A stretch of 64,000 nucleotides of DNA from Gordionus sp. m RMFG-2023. Lineage: Eukaryota; Nematomorpha; Gordioida; Chordodea; Parachordodidae. Location: contig NC_088777.1 of NCBI RefSeq assembly GCF_954871325.1, positions 21,305,366-21,369,365 of the forward strand, read 5' to 3'. Positions 12,058 to 24,943 of the stretch are shown here, in pieces. Position numbers and translations under genes: made by a program. The notes beneath the pieces are model-generated. The model saw only the letters and a list, made by a program, of their open reading frames with translations. It did no database searches and was not told where the DNA came from. Positions within the stretch are counted from its first letter, which is position 1. Every line of letters begins with the position of its first letter.

Positions 12058-13431
12058 CAAAGTTGTTAAACCCTACCTTTAAAAGTAGCGCGCTATTAGC
12101 TACTATTTTTTAAAAGTTGCTTTGGCTACTTTTTACACTACTTTATAAAAAAAATTATAAATAAATTTCTTTTATTTTTTGCTTATAATGCAATTGTATA
12201 GTATAATACATAAAAATCAATATTTATAAATATTTAAATATAGTTAGTTTTGATTAAATAAAATTTATGTAAAAAGACTATAATTTATGTAAAAAAATAA
12301 GCATTTATGGTATATTCATTTTTTATTTATTTTGTTATATTTTAATAATAAAATCTTGTCTATAATATCATTCCCAAGTCTAGAGCTACGATTAGAAAGT
12401 ATAAGTTTTGCCTCACTAAATAATCTCTTAGCACTAGCACTTGAGGGCAAGGCAGTATTATATTTTATATATGCATATTTTTAATATAAGAAAAATTATC
12501 AAAAATACTCATTTGTATTTTTAGATTTAAAAAAGGCGTCTAGAGAATTTTCTATTATATTAGTGTCTTTTATTTCAAAAAACTATCACTGGAAGTCGTT
12601 TCTATGGTTCAAACTAGGGTATCTTAGTCTACTATCTCAATCATTAGTGTTTGGCGACAAAAAACTGTTGTACCAGGTGATAGTTTTGGTCATCATGGTA
12701 AATGATGGATTATCAGCACATTGGTTGAACTGTATCAATTTATCAGCCAGTTTCTGGGAAATATTAGTATGTGCAATATTATTAATCAATTTAACTTGAA
12801 TTAAATTGGTCCTTTTAGATGTAGTTAACTCTATACCGACATTATTAAGATGTTTTTCTATCTCTTTAAAAATTTTGGCATGAACATTCTTACAAAATAA
12901 AAATACTAATAGAATTTAAAAATGACAATTACCATCAATTGTTTTTTGAGGTAATAGCTACTACGTTTATTTGAGGATATATTTTTTTAAAGTTTGAACA
13001 AATAAATTTGTTGCCACCTTTTGTTTTTACATTAATTTGAAAATATTTTTCAAACTTTAGAAATGAGAAATTTATATTATTGTTATCAAGAACTTTTCTT
13101 CCAGGGTATCTTCCTTTTCATTTATATAATAATTATCTGAATCACTTACATCGATTTGGATATCCATTTGAGATGACATCTTAAATAATTTACATCAGAT
13201 GATTTAGGTTTATAATGAATTTGAAAATATAAATTACAAATTGAAAATATAAATTTCAAAATGAAATAATAAATTATGATATTATATTTAAATTTTCATG
13301 TGCATAAGTTACATTGATTATATTTTTAAAAAGTAGCTAAATAGCGCGCTAAAATAATAAATAATTAGAAAAAGTAGCGCACTATTAGCTATCGCTATCA
13401 AAAAAGATAGCGCGCGAGTTTAACAACTCTG
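12058..13431 (-). mobile_element. Internally deleted hAT element (same family as 1-978)
   Basis: The left end reads CAAAGTTGTTAAACCC, and the right end read inwards gives CAGAGTTGTTAAACTC, both followed by GCGCGCTA-type subterminal repeats. The minus strand holds an N-terminal transposase part (about 12560-13190, including a segment homologous to 74-262). It also holds the C-terminal dimerisation domain near 12350-12450, reading SSASAKRLFSEAKLILSNR. The middle, including most of the catalytic region, is deleted, so it is non-autonomous. No convincing 8-bp duplication was seen: the flanks are GATAACAC and GCACATCA. Confidence 0.75.
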
Positions 13432-14715
13432 GCACATCAATACTTAAAAATGAAGAAATAAAATAAATTAGTTATACACGTTTTGTATCACTATGACTAT
13501 GGGTTCAATTTTATACAACCCTTCTACCCCTCTGAAATAAAGGGCTGAATCAAAAAATATTGGATTTGATCAATTATTAAAATGTTTTTACCAGAAATGG
13601 GAAAAAACTCTACAATTGTTTATACAAACTAGTATTCTTAATTTGCTTGGTCGAATTTACCACCCAATTTTGTGCTCAGGTCTGCTCTGAGCACGAACCC
13701 TGAGCAAATACCCGGGGTTCAACCAGGGGCTTAGACACGGGGTTCAGACCTAGTAAATATAAGATTAAAAGAATAATTTTCCCTAATTAATTTTAATCTG
13801 AAGAAATTGCAGGCGGATATATACTAAAACAAAATATTGACAATATATAATTATATTCAGGGTGAGGGGGGGGGGGAAGTAGAGGATCCATAAATAGAAT
13901 CTATGTATTTTATTGCTAAACATAAAAAAAAGTTTGATTTGGATTTGACATATCTGTTATATATTAATTATAATAATAAATGATTTAAAATTTAGAAATA
14001 ATTTGTTAAAATTTGGAAAATAAAATACATAAATATGTTATTTTAAATTAAAATTGCGAATTTCAGAAAAATTAATTTGAATGGGATAAACAAAACAACT
14101 AATAATAAATCACAAGATAATAAATTATAATAATTTAAAAGAATATAAATTTTTAATTCATATAAGATACTAAGAATTCCTAAAGAGGAAAAGATTTGTT
14201 ATGACTTTTAAAGAAAAGGGGGGAAGTATGATCAATTGTGGGAGAAATTTGGTGAAAATTTTTATTTTCCGAAGGAATTATGAAAATCGAGTTTGTGAAA
14301 AATGGCTTAGTTACCCCCCCCCCCCCCCCAGTAACGTTTTGTAATATTTTTCAAAGAGAATACATGTTCGAATATTTTTAAGCATGGGGATTAATATTAC
14401 AAAAAAATTATACCCATTTCTCCAATGCTTTTAGACCTTATATTTTGGAGTATATTGGAGGATCATAAAAAATAGAGAGCATAATAATCTTCTCAAACAA
14501 GATATCAATATCTAGCGATATTTTTAATATATTTATAAAATTACAACATCCATCTATTGATGATTTTGGATTTATACATTTGTAAATAGAATTATTAAAA
14601 TGTATATACAAAATAAATACATAAAGCTAGAAAAAAAGTAAGAAATATAAATAGTGGAAATAATTATAATTTATTTTTATATGCTCTGAAGATTTTTTAA
14701 AATTTTAGATTTATA
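13432..14715. other. Collagen intron with a G11 run, a C16 run and a hAT-like end
   Basis: No gene. It contains an 11-bp G run (13866-13876) and a 16-bp C run (14314-14329) in otherwise A/T sequence. The G+C-richer patch at about 13665-13760, with GTGCTCAGG and ACCCGGGGTTCAACC, is alike in inverse orientation to 31255-31345 and is probably another dispersed element end. Confidence 0.45.
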
Positions 14716-14724
14716 TATTCTTTC

Positions 14725-15640
14725 CGGTATGACTAAATACTGCATTGCTAAAAAGCAATTAATCATAATGAATCAAAATTTGACTATATAATATTTTTTT
14801 CAAAATAATTTTTAGAAACCCTTTTATTAATGTACATAAATCAAATTAAATGTCAAATAATTTAAACTTCTATTTTTACTTAATATCATTGGGAAAAAAA
14901 TATATTTACTAGCTTAGTACAACTTAAATTTTATTTTTCAATTGCAGAATTTAACAAATATATATCCATAAAAGGGCGTTAAATGCATAAATATGAATAT
15001 ATCATCTTAGGATACCAGAATAATTATTGGTTAGCGCTTTTTTTATATTTGGGTGTAAATACATGTGAAAAACCTAACATTTTTAAAAAAAATATAAATT
15101 TCTTTGACATTTAATTAATGAGTAGGTTTAGAATCGAATAGAAAATTTGTAAGGCACATATTGCTAGCGTTATTTATCAAAATCTCTTCTTTGGTTTATA
15201 CGTGTATATTTAGGTGTTAAGCTAAAAAATATTTTGAAAATATTATGATTTGACTGAATGCCGAGTTCAAAACCGACAACTTACTAAATATTCGATCGAC
15301 CGAATTTGGTAGTAATATTAATTGAAAATGTTCATTTTTGTTTTATTTATTATAAATACGTGTAAAACATTATCCCAAAAAATTTTTAAAAATATCGTGA
15401 TTTGACCGATAACCGATTTGAAACCGGCCCTATGACTAAATACTGCATTACTGCCGTTATCCAAGGAAAATTTTTTATTTTTGGTTTAAGGTGTTAAGCA
15501 TTATCCTAAAAAATATTTTGAATATATCATGATTGACCGAATACAGTGCTCAAAACCGACCACTTACTAAATATTCGATCAAATTTGATAGTAATATTAA
15601 ATAAAAAGTTCATTTTTGTTTTATTCGACGAAACGTTAAA
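14725..15640. repeat. Left terminal inverted repeat of the composite element
   Basis: It mirrors 22076-23511 plus the tip at 30650-30665. The outer part (14725-15240) is single copy and matches base by base for long runs, for example GATATATTCATATTTATGC against its inverse near 23255. The inner part has three roughly 145-bp subrepeats, each carrying a block like TGAATGCCGAGTTCAAAACC (about 15250, 15400, 15535). The right arm has about seven such units, so the arms differ in subrepeat number. Confidence 0.75.
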
Positions 15641-15740
15641 TTTAACCGATGGCAATAATACGGTCGAATTGAACGAACTCTTGGCCAACAAGAAACGCTC
15701 CCCTGGCCCCGAGGAACGTGCCTTACCTCCCCCGCAATAA
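15624..15740 (+). pseudogene. Unrecognised coding-like fragment beside the left inverted repeat
   Basis: A G+C-richer open stretch ending in a stop at 15738-15740. It reads FDETLNLTDGNNTVELNELL, then ANKKRSPGPEERALPPPQ. Its base composition differs sharply from the A/T surroundings, and its position just inside the left TIR suggests the last part of the element's own gene. I recognise no family. It could also be chance or part of another inserted element. Confidence 0.35.
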
Positions 15741-16382
15741 CATACTCTTTAATACTTGATAGCCTTTGGCACTAATATATTATATAGCAATCATAAATTT
15801 ATAATTAGTACACATACTTTTGTTAATAAAACACCATATTAGGGGGTAATAGGCCGCTAAACCCAAATAATTAATTTTATACAACGCTGATAACCCCCTC
15901 TATATGATCGATAGATCTATTTGCTAAGCATTGTAAATTTGATAGACTTCCCTAGTCTAAGGGTCGGAAAATTATTAGGGATACCCTCCTCGGGTGAGCA
16001 GAAATAAAGTCATATGCATATACACAAGGTTATAAAATTACTTTTTATCAAATTTGAATTAATAACCTTTTTAACTCACCAGGGATACCCTTAAAAATAT
16101 CCCATTTTGTAATAAGCCATGATTTATATACAATGTAAACTCCGCCATATTTTTGTTTACCAATTTGTAACCAATTGTATTATTTTGATAATTGTTTATA
16201 TCAATCGTCTTTACTTTAAAATTGTAGATATATAGTTTAAATAAAGACAATTAGAAGACCCTGGAATGGCCTCAGCTTACAAAATTAAATATTGCAGGAA
16301 ATCAAACATTTTTAAAACAATATGATTTATAATTATATAATAATTTGATCGAAGATAAATTTAACTTCAAAATTGAAGGAAT

Positions 16383-16688
16383 TGTATAGAATCTTCATGT
16401 ATATATTTTATTTTTATATAAATTACATTTTTATTTTTTATTAATACTTTCACCAAAAATAATTTTTCTTTATATATCTTTTTTTCAACAATAAAAAAAT
16501 AACTAATTGTGTGAAATACAAATTGATATTAAAAAACATTAAAATGATATAAAAAAAATGTTAATATAAAATTTTTACCGATTAAATTTAAATACAAATT
16601 GAATAAAAAAAATGTCACATTAAAATGATATATAAAAAAATGTTAATATAAAATTTTGACCGAAAGGTATAATCACTATTATTTAACA
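16383..16688 (-). repeat. LTR of the Gypsy fossil (3' side)
   Basis: TG...CA-bounded repeat matching 18742-19048, including the shared block CACCGATTAAATTTAAATAC (one change here) and the ending GACCGAAAGGTATAATCA. It is the 3' LTR if the element is read on the minus strand. Confidence 0.8.
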
Positions 16689-18741
16689 TACCACCCTCCA
16701 AAGAAATTCGGCTTACGATTTCCTTGGATTAGTTGAGTGGTAACGCCATTAACATTCATGATAGCCAAGCAATACGCCATCCATGTTCATGGTACAGTCT
16801 TTTTTCAAACCGAACGATGGCTTGGTAAAGTAAAGACAGCCCTTAGCTAATTTCCAAATCGGATCGCTTGTGCATGGTATCGGACATCTAGATTCCTTTC
16901 GGGCAAGGTTCATGTTGTCCTTCAGCCAGCTATCCAATTTCTGAGTCTTTGCATCTATCTAGGCATATGGAACTCTCCTTGGATATATGATCTTAGGCCC
17001 GGCATCGAGCTTCAAGTGAACTTTACCTTGTCTGACCATGTTGGGTTTGTAGGAGTAAGTTGACTCAAGATCTTTTTTTGTTGCCAAGATTACCTTCTCG
17101 AGGTCATTCTCTACGTAACCCACTAAGAACGTTTTTAATATGTTGTTGAAGGCGTGTAACCACATACGCCCTAGCAGGGGAACCTTATCACAATCCATTA
17201 CAATGGTCTCCAGTGTATGTGAGTTTCCATCATACTTAACGTTCACATTGGCAAGACCTAATATTTTGATGCCGCTGCTATTATAAACAGTGAGTTTCAT
17301 ATCCGTCTTACGTATCGTGGTTATGCCTACAGTCTTAGCTGTATGCTTCGGAAGTATTGTGTACTTTGTACCGGTGTCAATGCATATGCGTGGGTATGTT
17401 GTTGTTGCTCACCGTTATGTTGTACGCGTCATATGTGGTATCCTTAACCTCCAGATTGCACACTTCCAAATTCTGCAGATTATATTCTTTAAGATCTGTG
17501 TTTAGGTCGTCGTCATCATCGATTACTTCGATGTTCATAGCATGGTTCGTATTCAATTGACAATCACGATCTTTGTAATCAGAAGATCTGTTGTAATTAT
17601 TATTGTCATTTTTGTACTGGTTGAGCCTCGTATTTCAGAAAATCATTAATATTTTGAGGGTTGTGTTTGTGCTGACCACGACGGGAATAGTTGGTTCGGT
17701 TATCACCTCTATAGCAGTCATCCCATCGATCAGGGCTTTGATGATGGTCACAATGATAGTCGTGGTGATTGCCATGGACGTTGTACCCGCTATTGTTGTA
17801 TCGATCGTCGTAGTAGTTATCGTTGCGATTATCAAAACGGTTGCGGTTATAGTGACAATTATCGTATCTTTGATCAAAACGATTGTCGTGGAAGTTGCTG
17901 TACCGTCCATCGAATTGCTTGTCGCGGCCGTTGTCCTAATGTTACTTGTAACTTTCATCAAATCGTTTGTAGCGGCAATAGTCGCAGCGTACATCGTAAC
18001 GTTCATCGAAATGCTATCCGGAGCGATTGTCATTGATGAATTGAGGTTGCTTGATAAGAGATATATCATGTGCGTGAGAGTCCTGAATGGATTTTGTTAT
18101 TACGTAACTCTTTTTGATTCTGCTCATGTGATTAACCTTTTGTATTCCAGGTGATTCAGTCAAATGAATGGCTTCAACTTTTCAGCCCTTGATGTCACTT
18201 AGCTCCGTGGTGTCTTCCTCTAGACCTAGATTGTAAATGTCTTCTATAGACATAGAGCTCCTGACCTCTTTCCTGACATCTTTGGAATTCGAAGCAACTC
18301 TCACTTTCTCAATAATGCGCTGAATGCCATTGAATTTGCAATCTTTATTGAGTCGTGCTACGCGTTTGCCCCAAGCCGAGAACGTCTCCTCCTTGCCTTC
18401 AGTGGCAGCATAAAATAATGACAGTTTGGCGTTCTCAGTCTTCGATGGATGTTGTAGCTTGAATTTGCCAAGCAGGGCGATTGGGTCCTAGAAGTTTGCC
18501 TCCATGCAAATTGTTCCAATGTTATTGAATTCGTCATCTGGAAGACTTTGGAGAAACAACACGGCCTTTTCTCCGTTGGAAATCTTGCTGGTGTCGAATA
18601 AATTCTGCAATTTCCCTATGTAAGCGCTGTCATCGCTACTGAATTTAGGGAAATCCAGCTTGACAAATTCAGTCATATATGTGGAGTTGTTCAAAGCATC
18701 CATCGCGAAGTTTGGACGTAATTTGGCCTCCATGTAGAAAT

Positions 18742-19048
18742 TGTATAGAATCTTCCATTAAGTAATAATATCATGATGTATACATTTTATTTTTATATAA
18801 ATTACATTTTTATTTTTTATTAACTACTTTCACCAAAAACAATTTTTCTTTATATATTTTTTTCAACAATAAAAAATAACTAATTGATATTAAAAAAATG
18901 TAACGTTATATAAAATAAATGTTAATATAAAATTTTCACCGATTAAATTTAAATACAAATTGAATAAAAAAATGTCACATTAAAATGATATATAAAAAAA
19001 TGTTAATATAAAATTTTGACCGAAAGGTATAATCATTATTATTTAACA
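18742..19048 (-). repeat. LTR of the Gypsy fossil (5' side)
   Basis: Partner of 16383-16688, in the same orientation, with the same TG start and CA end. Indels near its left end and in the middle separate the two. No clear target duplication flanks the pair. Confidence 0.8.
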
Positions 19049-19900
19049 AAAATATATCCCTCTCAATAAAGTTAAATTAAACATTTAATGAGTCAGACAT
19101 AATTCAAACTATAATTTGGTGTTGTGCATACTCTTAACAATATTCCAATTAAAGATTATTCATTTTCCATACTTTATAAATTGACTATATCTCCTAGTAG
19201 AAAATTGAAATACTATCTTAATTATGACTACCAATTTATTGATATTCAAAAGATTCTATTGAAAGATGATTCAATTCCATCAATATTTACTTTCTAGACT
19301 AATCATATTTTATTATATTAAAATAAATAATTATCTGAAACCCTTAGAAACTTCATTATAGATAATATAACCAAAGTTGTCATATTTTGTTTTCAAGATA
19401 TATATTTTGGAGATTGTTTTGAGCCAAATTCTTATAAATAGATTATTAATGATCAAATATTTAGACAATAACAAATTTTTATTCAAATATCATAATCACC
19501 ATTAAAAAATGATATATTATATCCTCAATTATTCAATTAATCCTCACCCAATGCAAGATTAGAACAAATGGAGATTGATTTTTATGATCATATAATTATT
19601 GAACATGGGATTGGATACAAATATTTCCAAATTATTTTTAAACCTAAATATTCCACCAAATAATGTCCACTGCTTATATATATAATTACCAAAGAAGTAG
19701 TTCATTCATTCACATATACCCCCCCCCCTCTCCTCCTTTTTACTTTTTCTAAAATGGTATGTCAAGCATTTGTAATGCCTGCCAAAGAAATATAACCTTG
19801 ACCCAAGCTATTTGTTTTTATAAACATGGGCCCAGGTCAAAACCATGAATAAACTCTGGTAAACCCCCTTTAAATGAAATTTTGTAAAACAAAATTGAAA
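19049..19900. other. Interior of the composite element, no gene seen
   Basis: A/T-rich sequence with a 10-bp C run (19719-19728). No protein similarity was recognised. It may include the decayed 5' part of the retroelement that becomes recognisable from about 19950. Confidence 0.35.
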
Positions 19901-19949
19901 CAACCCCCAATGTAACTCAAAATTTTATCCTGATTTTTATAATAATTTT

Positions 19950-21800
19950 TTAAAGTGGGAAAAGCCACCAACTTTAATCCACCTACCATTTAAATCAAGG
20001 TCTTTAATTTCTAATTTTTTAACAACACTTATGGAAGTTAATTCAAATTTAAATTCCCTTAAAGCATGGGGAAATAATCTTTTAACGTTTCCTTTTAACA
20101 GAAAAGTATTTTGAACATTTTTTATAAAAAATTCCCAGTTTATGCAAGATATTTGAACAGTCTATGGGCTGTAGAACCCCTCTCAAATTCGGGGAATATA
20201 CAATTCCTTCTGATGAGGGTACAAGAGACCCTTTGGGCCCTCTCATCTTTAGTTTAGGTATACATAACCTAATTCATTCTCTAAAAATCTTTTTTAACTT
20301 AGATTTAAACATTATCTAGATGATGGTACCATCTGCGGACCTTCTAAAAATATTCTAGCAGCGATAGAGTATATAGAGAAGAATTCTCTAAACATAGGCC
20401 TTCCCCCAAATAAAGCTAAATTTTAAATATGCTTTTTAAATGCAAATACTCTTGAATCCAATAGTCTAAAATCACTAAAAAAAGTGAAATTAATCTTCTT
20501 GATTCACCTTTAAGCAGTTTTTCCAACTGTGAGGTGTTTGTGGAAAAATATTTCGAAGGCATATTAGGACTTGAAAATATTTTAAAAGAAATTCCTTCAC
20601 ACCAGAGCTTTTTTCTTTTAAAATATATTTATTTTTACCAAAGATTTTACATATATTTAGATCTTCTTCCTTTTTTTTAAATAATGAAATTATTAATCGT
20701 GTTCATGGATTTTTTAGAAGCATATTAGAAAATATTTTAAATATTAAATTGGAAGATTTTAATTGGGATTTCTCACAATTACCCTCGAAAATGGGTGTTT
20801 TAGATTTATATCCATTAAATCTTTTATCTCTTTATTTTTGGCATTGCATTTGATGAATAACGCCATAATATCTTTTTTTATCACTCCTAAAGATAACCTT
20901 TTAAATTCGGAGCATGGGTATCTTTAGCTCCACCTGAATCTGCTTTACCCAGAATCTTAACACACCAATCAATTTTCAAACCTTTAATTAAATTTTTTTT
21001 AAATAATCTCATCAAACCCTCCTTTGGAGTATATTCAACTATTATAGAATGCTGACTGTACTAGTGGTTATGAATGGTTGGAAGCATTACCAAGTCGTAA
21101 CCTAGGTAACCACTTATTAGATGAACGATTTAGAGTTGCCATAGGCCATCGAATTGGATGTAACACAGTTCAATCACATACATGCATCAAATGTAAAATA
21201 TTAGTTGACTCCAAATGGAGACATGGTCTAAATTTTATATATAGTCAAGGCAGACATGCAAGGCATGCAGCAATTAATTTAGCTATTAACCGTTCTCTTA
21301 CCAGGGTCCGAATACCAAACATCCTGAAGCCTACTAATTTATCATTAGATTATGGCCTAAGACCAGATGGCTTAACTTCCATGCCTTGGTTTTTAGGAAA
21401 TCCTTAATTTGGGACTTCACATGTGTATCTTCTTTTCTAAAAAATTTAAATTCTAATTCGGTTGATATAGCAGAGAAAAAAAAAATTAAATATTCAAAAT
21501 TAACAAATTATATTTTTATACCAATCGTTATCTCTTCCCTTGGACATATGTCAAGTAGACCTTTAAAATTTTTAAAAAATTTAGGCGACAAGATAAGAGC
21601 CCTTACATCAGAACCTAAAGAATATCATTTTTTAAAACAAAATCTACAAATTACTATTTTAAAATATAATTATTCATGTTTTTGGGGAACTTGTAGCCTT
21701 ACCTCCGTTTTTAAAGAATAAGGTTTTGTTTTATGTTTGATATGTTAATTTTCATATAATTTTATTTTATAGATTATAATAAAGAAGTTTAAATCACAAA
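19950..21800 (+). mobile_element. Non-LTR-like retroelement copy with YLDDG reverse transcriptase, decayed
   Basis: The plus strand carries a reverse transcriptase: a NSLKAWGNN block near 20050, a DPLGPLIFSLG block near 20230, and the catalytic YLDDG at 20312-20326 followed by a GLPPNKAKF helix near 20400. Downstream are CIKCK..., GRHARHAAINLAI, RIPNILKPTNLSL and RPDGLTSMPW (21078-21407), the conserved tail of this retroelement lineage, known from many invertebrate genomes. The frame is interrupted many times, so it is dead. An A-rich run at about 21800 may be the 3' tail. I am unsure of the clade. A second copy lies inverted at 48.65-49.95 kb. Confidence 0.7.
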
Positions 21801-22075
21801 AAAAAATATTTAAAATGATTATTTATTTGTTTATTATTTTTTTACGTACTTTCACTTTTCATTTATTTTACCTTTTTTAGTAAAATGCTAAAATATTTTT
21901 TAAAAAATTATAATTTTTTAAAATTTTTTAGAATTTTAATTTTTCATGAAATTAAAAACACCAGGCATTCAGGTAATCTCGACGGAGGTGGAGGGAGGGA
22001 TAATTTTTTGTAATATTGAAACTATTTTTTTTGGAACATTAAAAATTTATTATAATTAAGATTATTTATTAAGTG

Positions 22076-23511
22076 GTGAGGTTTGAGCTCGGCATTCGGT
22101 CAAATCATAATATTTTCAAAATATTTTTTAGGATAATGTTTTACACGTATTTATAGATGATAAACCCAAAATGATCATTTTCCAAATAATATTACTAGCA
22201 AATTTCGTCGATCAAATATTTAGTATCTGGTCGGTTTTGAGCTCGGCATTCGTTCAAATCATATTTCAAAATATTTTTTATAATGTTTTACACGTATTTC
22301 TAGATGTATAAACCAAAAATGAACATTTTTCAAATAATATTACTAACAAATTTCGTCGATCAAATATTTAGTATCTGGTCGGTTTTGAGCTCGGCGTTCG
22401 GTCAAATCATAATATTTTCAAAATATTTTTTAAGATAATGATTAACAAATTAATGTACACGTAAAAACTAAAAATAAAATATTTTCCAATAACGCCAGCA
22501 ATGCAGTATTTCGGGTTTCAAATCGGTTATCGGTCAAATCACTATATTTTTAAAATATTTTTTTTGGGATAATGTTTTACACGTATTTATAGATAAATAA
22601 AACAAAATTGAACATTTTTCAATTAATATTATTACCAAGGTCGATCGAATAGTAAGTTGACGGTTTTGAGCTCAGCATTCGGTCAAATCATAATATTTTC
22701 AAAATATTTTTTAGCACAATGCTTAACACGTATATATACACGTATAAACTAAAATTAAAGAATTTTCCATGGATAACGCCAGCAATGCAGTATTTAGTCA
22801 TTGAGTCGGTTTCAAATCGGTTATCGGTCAAATCACGATATTTTTAAAATATATTTTGGGATAATGGTTTACACGTATTTATAGATAAATAAAACAAAAA
22901 TGAACATTTTTTAATTAATATTACTAGCAAATTTGGTCGATTGAATATTTACTATCTGGTCGGTTTTGTGCTCGGCATTCGGTCAAATCATAATATTTTC
23001 AAAATAATTTTTAGGATAATGCTTAACACCTAAATATACACGTATAAACCAAAAATGAAGAGATTTTGATAAATAACGCCAGCACAGCAATATGTGCCTT
23101 ACAAATTTTCTATTATTTTTCGATTCTAAACCTACTCATTAATTAAATGTCAAAGAAACCTATACTTTTTAAAAAAAATTTTAGGTTTTTCACATGTATT
23201 TACACAATATAAAAAAAAGCGTTAACCAATAATCATTCTGGTATCCTAAGATGATATATTCATATTTATGCATTTAACGCCTTCTTATGCATATATATTT
23301 GTTAAATTTTGCAATTGAGAAATAAAATTTAAGTTGTAATAAGCTAGTAAATATATTTTTTTCCCAATAATATTAAGTAAAAATAGAATTTTCAATTATT
23401 TGATATTTAATCTCAATTTATTTAATAAAAAATTGATTTATATTAAAAAATATGTTTCTGAAGATTATTTAAAAAAAATATTATAATTGCTTTTAAGCAA
23501 TGAAGTGTTTA
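22076..23511. repeat. Right terminal inverted repeat of the composite element (main part)
   Basis: Inverse of 14725-15640, with an expanded array of about seven subrepeats of about 145 bp. They alternate between units with GAGCTCGGCATTCGGTCAAA (near 22085, 22232, 22381, 22661, 22961) and units with CAAATCGGTTATCGGTCAAA (near 22513, 22810). The outer single-copy part ends at 23511, where a hAT interrupts it; the last bases of the repeat resume at 30650. Confidence 0.75.
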
Positions 23512-24379
23512 GCAGCGATCCAAACCGAACCTAAACCAAACCGTTAAACCGGTATTTTTTATCGACCTGAACCGAACTTAAACCGCTAAAAAAATTTTTG
23601 CTGAACCTGAACCGAACCGCTAAAATGCCTCTGAATTGGTTCGAGCCTCGTGATTTTATTCTTATAAAATAATATGTAAGTTATTGTCACAGTTGGGAAA
23701 ATTTGAATTGGGAGATTAGAACCTAAATATATAAAATAGAAATAAAATATATACTAAAATTATAGTTTTGAATCCTTTATTAAATACTAATACTAAAAAT
23801 TAATTAAAAATTATATAATTAATATAAAGTGAAAACATAACCAAAAAAAATAAAAGTATGAAATACTAAAAATTATATGCGAAAAATTAAGTTAAAGTAA
23901 AAAAAAATTAAAAAAGTGCAAGTGCTTTAAATTATAAAAATTGTGTCTTTTATATAAAATTAACATCATCCGATTATAACATAAACTTTCGTCTCATTAT
24001 AATGAACTTTACATCATTATTCAAAAATTTATATCAAACAAAACCAAATAACTTTAAAACCATCATGATATAATACTCGTCTTATTAACAATATACATAT
24101 TTAAATTCAAAAAAAATTATTTTTCGTAAATATTCTAATTTATAAGCAAACGAAATAATGCAATCACAACAGTTATTATTAGCATATTAAAAAAATTTCA
24201 ATTATATTCGAATTATTTTAAAGATTATCATCAATCACATTTGATTGATAAGTGTCTGTCCTAATTTTTATAAACTTTAGTATATTGTCATTTTACAACA
24301 TTTTTTAAATAGCTTATAAATTAAAATGCTTAAAGAAAAATAAATCTAAAATATTATTATAAATGACATCAAATCTGAT

Positions 24380-24530
24380 ATCATATTGGCAGTGCCGGCT
24401 AACCAAGTTAGTGTGGAAAGATGTTTTTCAACAATTAATTTATACTATCTCCTTATAGATGTAATTTGAGTGAGACGAATTTTGAAAATATATTAATTGT
24501 GCGGCTTAATAAAAAAAAATTTCAGTAAAA
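24380..24530 (+). pseudogene. hAT transposase C-terminal dimerisation domain, decayed
   Basis: The plus strand reads VPANQVSVERCFSTI and then, in a shifted frame, FILSPYRCNLSETNFENIL. This is the hAT C-terminal dimerisation signature, and it closely matches AVPATQVSVERAFSSLKF and the following LNPEILENILVIRS in the element at 43016-45041. The two elements also share AACCGAACCG-type subterminal repeats, so they are related families. At least one frameshift separates the two halves here, and the catalytic part upstream is unreadable. Confidence 0.7.
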
Positions 24531-24607
24531 AAAAGTAAAATATTGTTCATATTAAAAATAAAAATTGATATTTATATTTATAAATTAAATTAACAAGTTT
24601 ACTCTTG

Positions 24608-24805
24608 TATTTTTAATTTTCCTTTAACTTATTTTATTTTCTTTTAAAACAATATTTTTAATTTTCCTTTAACTTATATTTTATTTTTTTTAAACAATAT
24701 TTTTAATTTTCCTTTAAATTATATTTTATTTCTTTTATAACAATATTTTTAATTTTCCTTTAGATTATATTTTATTTCTTTTAAAACAATATTTTTAATT
24801 TTTCT
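24608..24805. repeat. 46-bp tandem repeat, about 4.5 copies
   Basis: Successive copies of a TATTTTTAATTTTCCTTTAA unit followed by CTTATATTTTATTTCTTTTA and ACAA, with a few changes per copy. It lies inside the hAT element just after its transposase remnant. Confidence 0.85.
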
Positions 24806-24943
24806 TTTTCTTTAAAAAAAATATAAAACGCAATAATAATTTTTATTTCTTTTTCTCTCTATATATACTATTTAATGCATAATAATAAACAGAAAAATAA
24901 TAATTTTTTTCTAATTTACGTGATACGTAAAATATAGCGCATA

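Larger units (their letters stand above)
16383..19048 (-). mobile_element. Gypsy-type LTR retrotransposon, broken and internally shortened fossil
   Basis: Two directly repeated, A/T-rich LTRs of about 306 bp (16383-16688 and 18742-19048) start TGTATAGAATC and end TTATTTAACA. Read on the minus strand, the 2-kb interior begins with a gag-like region (18488-18733, with KLDFPKFSSDD). Next comes a stretch rich in Arg, Asp, Asn, Tyr and His (about 17640-18060), then the end of an aspartic protease and the start of a reverse transcriptase (16959-17300, with PLLGRMWL and GKVHLKLDAG). A purine-rich tract lies next to the 16.7-kb LTR. Most of pol, including integrase, is absent, and the copy is broken in several places. 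The LTRs differ by a few per cent plus indels, so it is old. Confidence 0.8.

Noticed and set aside
12050-13439. 8-bp target duplication for the internally deleted hAT
   Set aside because: GATAACAC and GCACATCA share too few bases in order.
17603-18154. Long open frames on both strands, one very Val/Ile-rich and one Thr/Ile-rich
   Set aside because: They arise from a repetitive Asp/Asn/Arg/Tyr-rich part of the Gypsy fossil read in wrong frames; not separate proteins.
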